Source: Candidatus Methanomethylicia archaeon
GTDB taxonomy: Archaea; Thermoproteota; Methanomethylicia; Methanomethylicales; Methanomethylicaceae
Direction of reading: 5' to 3'
NCBI GenBank assembly: GCA_024464205.1
Contig: JANHAI010000048.1
Coordinates: 1 to 7,240, forward strand
DNA length: 7,240 bases
Shown one piece after another: positions 6,278-7,240 of the stretch. Made by a program: the position numbers and the translations under genes. A model generated the notes under the pieces. It worked only from the letters and a program-made list of their open reading frames with translations, had not been told where the DNA came from and did no database searches. Each line of letters opens with the position of its first letter. Within the stretch, counting starts at the first letter, position 1.

Positions 6278-6768
6278 TAATCACCTTTTCCTTCCTTAAG
6301 GACGGCGATGTCGCCAAGGGTGATAGACGAGGGCGAGGGCATAGAGCCTTTTATTGAATTGTCTATTTTTTCTATTAGGTTGATTTTGAGCAGTCTTTCC
6401 ATTTTTTTAGTGAGTGCCAATGTGGGATACATCTCATTCGCTTCGATCCGCCTGATCACGCTTTCTTTCTCACCCAACGACTTCGCAAAGGCATCTCTGG
6501 TTATTCCGTGCGCCTCTCTAGACTTTCTTATTTTTTCGCCGAAATTGTCCACCAAAACAAAATCATCAAAGCCTTCGCGCCTAGGGGGCTTTACCATTAT
6601 CTTTTTTGGTCCTGGCTTTGGTGAAGATCGCTCAATCGAGACAGCTGTCTTTCGATCGACGGCGGTCCCAAACCGGGAGCATTCTTGGCAAACGGTCAAT
6701 AGAGAACGCTCAATAGTGATTTGCGTAGGCTTCCCGACGATCCTATTGCCACAGATCTCACAATTCAT
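6277..6768 (-). CDS. Archaeal multiprotein bridging factor 1 (aMBF1)
   Basis: This 163-residue protein has an N-terminal zinc ribbon (C3, C6, C27, C30), a basic proline-rich linker (about 48-65) and a cro/XRE-type helix-turn-helix (about 73-130: FGEKIRKSREAHGITRDAFA, then KESVIRRIEANEMYPT). It ends with the conserved MBF1 tail (ITLGDIAVLKEG). Eukaryotic MBF1 bridges activators and TBP and also acts on stalled or collided ribosomes; archaeal MBF1 has been reported to associate with ribosomes. The gene heads the cluster with hflX, trm56 and tfe and is divergent from pan. The ATG at 6768 has no strong ribosome-binding site, so a short-leader or leaderless message is likely. Association with hflX favours a translation-related role, but that is inference. 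Confidence 0.94.
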   Translation of the reverse strand: MNCEICGNRIVGKPTQITIERSLLTVCQECSRFGTAVDRKTAVSIERSSPKPGPKKIMVKPPRREGFDDFVLVDNFGEKIRKSREAHGITRDAFAKSLGEKESVIRRIEANEMYPTLALTKKMERLLKINLIEKIDNSIKGSMPSPSSITLGDIAVLKEGKGD

Positions 6769-6842
6769 AAAAGGAACCGACCCAATTCAATTCTTGCAGA
6801 AGGGCTAATCTAAAGTTATCTATAATTGGCGTAGTGAGGCAG
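6769..6842. promoter_or_regulatory. Divergent promoter region between mbf1 and pan
   Basis: This 74-bp gap separates the two divergent starts. On the plus strand TTATCTATAATT (6817-6828) lies about 20-22 bp before the pan ATG and is a TATA candidate, slightly close for a start upstream of the ATG. A GTGAGG ribosome-binding site (6834-6839) precedes the pan start. On the minus strand CTTTAGATTAGCC (about 6804-6816) is a weak TATA candidate for mbf1. The overlapping AT-rich core may couple the two promoters. Confidence 0.35.
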
Positions 6843-7240
6843 ATGGCTGAAAATATTGATTACAAAGACGATGGATCAACGTTACTGCTTCAGCTGAAGA
6901 AGCTGGAACAGAGGGCATTGGAACTTGAGGGAGAAAGGAGGGATTGGATCTTCGAAAGGGAGAGGCTACAGAGGGAGATCCAGATCCTCCGTGCTGAAAT
7001 CGAGAAACTCACTGTTCCCCCCCACATCGAGGGCAATGTGACTGACATTTTGGAGGACGGAAGGGTGGTTGTTAAGAGCTCAACCGGGCCTTCGCTTGTG
7101 GTCAATGTTCTGAAGAACGTTGACGTAAGCAAACTCACGCCAGGAAAGAGGGTCGCGCTGAGTCAGAGGAATTTTGCGGTTCTCGATCTTTTACCTGATT
7201 CGCTTGACATGTACATTAAAGCCATGGAAGTATTGGACAG
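6843..7240 (+). CDS. pan: Proteasome-activating nucleotidase PAN, N-terminal part (partial)
   Basis: The frame opens at ATG 6843 and runs off the right edge with 132 codons. Residues 13-57 form a charged heptad-like coiled coil (LLLQLKKLEQ, then RERLQREIQILRAEIEKL), followed by a P59-P60 pair. In PAN and the eukaryotic Rpt subunits, a proline at this junction sets the dimer pairing of the hexamer. Residues 61-117 form the OB-fold domain with the highly conserved segments DGRVVVKSSTGPSLVVNV and LTPGKRVALSQ. The AAA+ ATPase domain and C-terminal HbYX motif lie beyond the window. PAN is the hexameric ATPase that unfolds substrates and feeds them to the archaeal 20S proteasome in the cytoplasm. 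A GTGAGG site precedes the start. It is divergent from mbf1. Confidence 0.95.
   Translation, partial: MAENIDYKDDGSTLLLQLKKLEQRALELEGERRDWIFERERLQREIQILRAEIEKLTVPPHIEGNVTDILEDGRVVVKSSTGPSLVVNVLKNVDVSKLTPGKRVALSQRNFAVLDLLPDSLDMYIKAMEVLD

Noticed and set aside
6308..6808. Plus-strand open frame of 166 codons antisense to aMBF1
   Set aside because: aMBF1 on the opposite strand has clear zinc-ribbon, HTH and C-terminal motifs; the antisense product is a serine/isoleucine/phenylalanine-rich shadow without domain signals.

Overview
This window is archaeal chromosome. It encodes several proteins diagnostic of Archaea: the general transcription factor TFE, the multiprotein-bridging-factor homologue aMBF1, the tRNA C56 2'-O-methyltransferase aTrm56 and the N-terminus of the proteasome-activating nucleotidase PAN. 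It also has an intron-less tRNA without an encoded CCA end, TATA/BRE-like promoter elements about 25-32 bp from RNA or protein starts, and GGTG-type ribosome-binding sites. Base composition is moderate (near-even GC by eye). The mbf1-hflX-trm56-tfe cluster with divergent pan resembles arrangements I recall from TACK-type archaea. That placement is an inference; the sequence alone does not name a species.

Layout, left to right. (1) At 1-103 is the minus-strand 5' end of a gene whose first 34 residues look like a PPC/DUF296 domain protein. (2) Divergent from it, at 164-1225 (+), is a radical SAM enzyme with a canonical CX3CX2C cluster and a complete SPASM-type auxiliary-cluster cysteine pattern. 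It is followed 46 bp later by a two-CBS-domain protein at 1272-1700 (+), then a T-rich terminator-like tract. (3) Convergent to these is the succinyl-CoA synthetase operon sucC-sucD (3700 to 1719, minus), whose genes overlap by one base (TAATG). (4) A tRNA-Val(TAC) gene lies at 3773-3845 (minus) with its own BRE/TATA element. (5) A minus-strand information-processing cluster runs mbf1 (6768-6277), hflX (6277-4982), trm56 (4985-4443), tfe (4396-3893). The first three genes overlap by 1 and 4 bases, which suggests translational coupling. tfe follows after 46 bp and may have an additional leaderless promoter. (6) Divergent from mbf1 is pan (6843 to beyond 7240, +).

How the genes work together: the right half is a housekeeping cluster linking transcription initiation (TFE, aMBF1), ribosome-associated GTPase function (HflX), tRNA elbow modification (aTrm56) and proteolysis (PAN). 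The middle supplies the substrate-level phosphorylation step of the TCA cycle. The left end, with an orphan SPASM radical SAM enzyme next to a CBS-domain protein, is the only part whose biochemical role cannot be predicted from family membership. No mobile elements, CRISPR arrays or broken genes are visible. No stretch longer than about 75 bp is without a gene or RNA.
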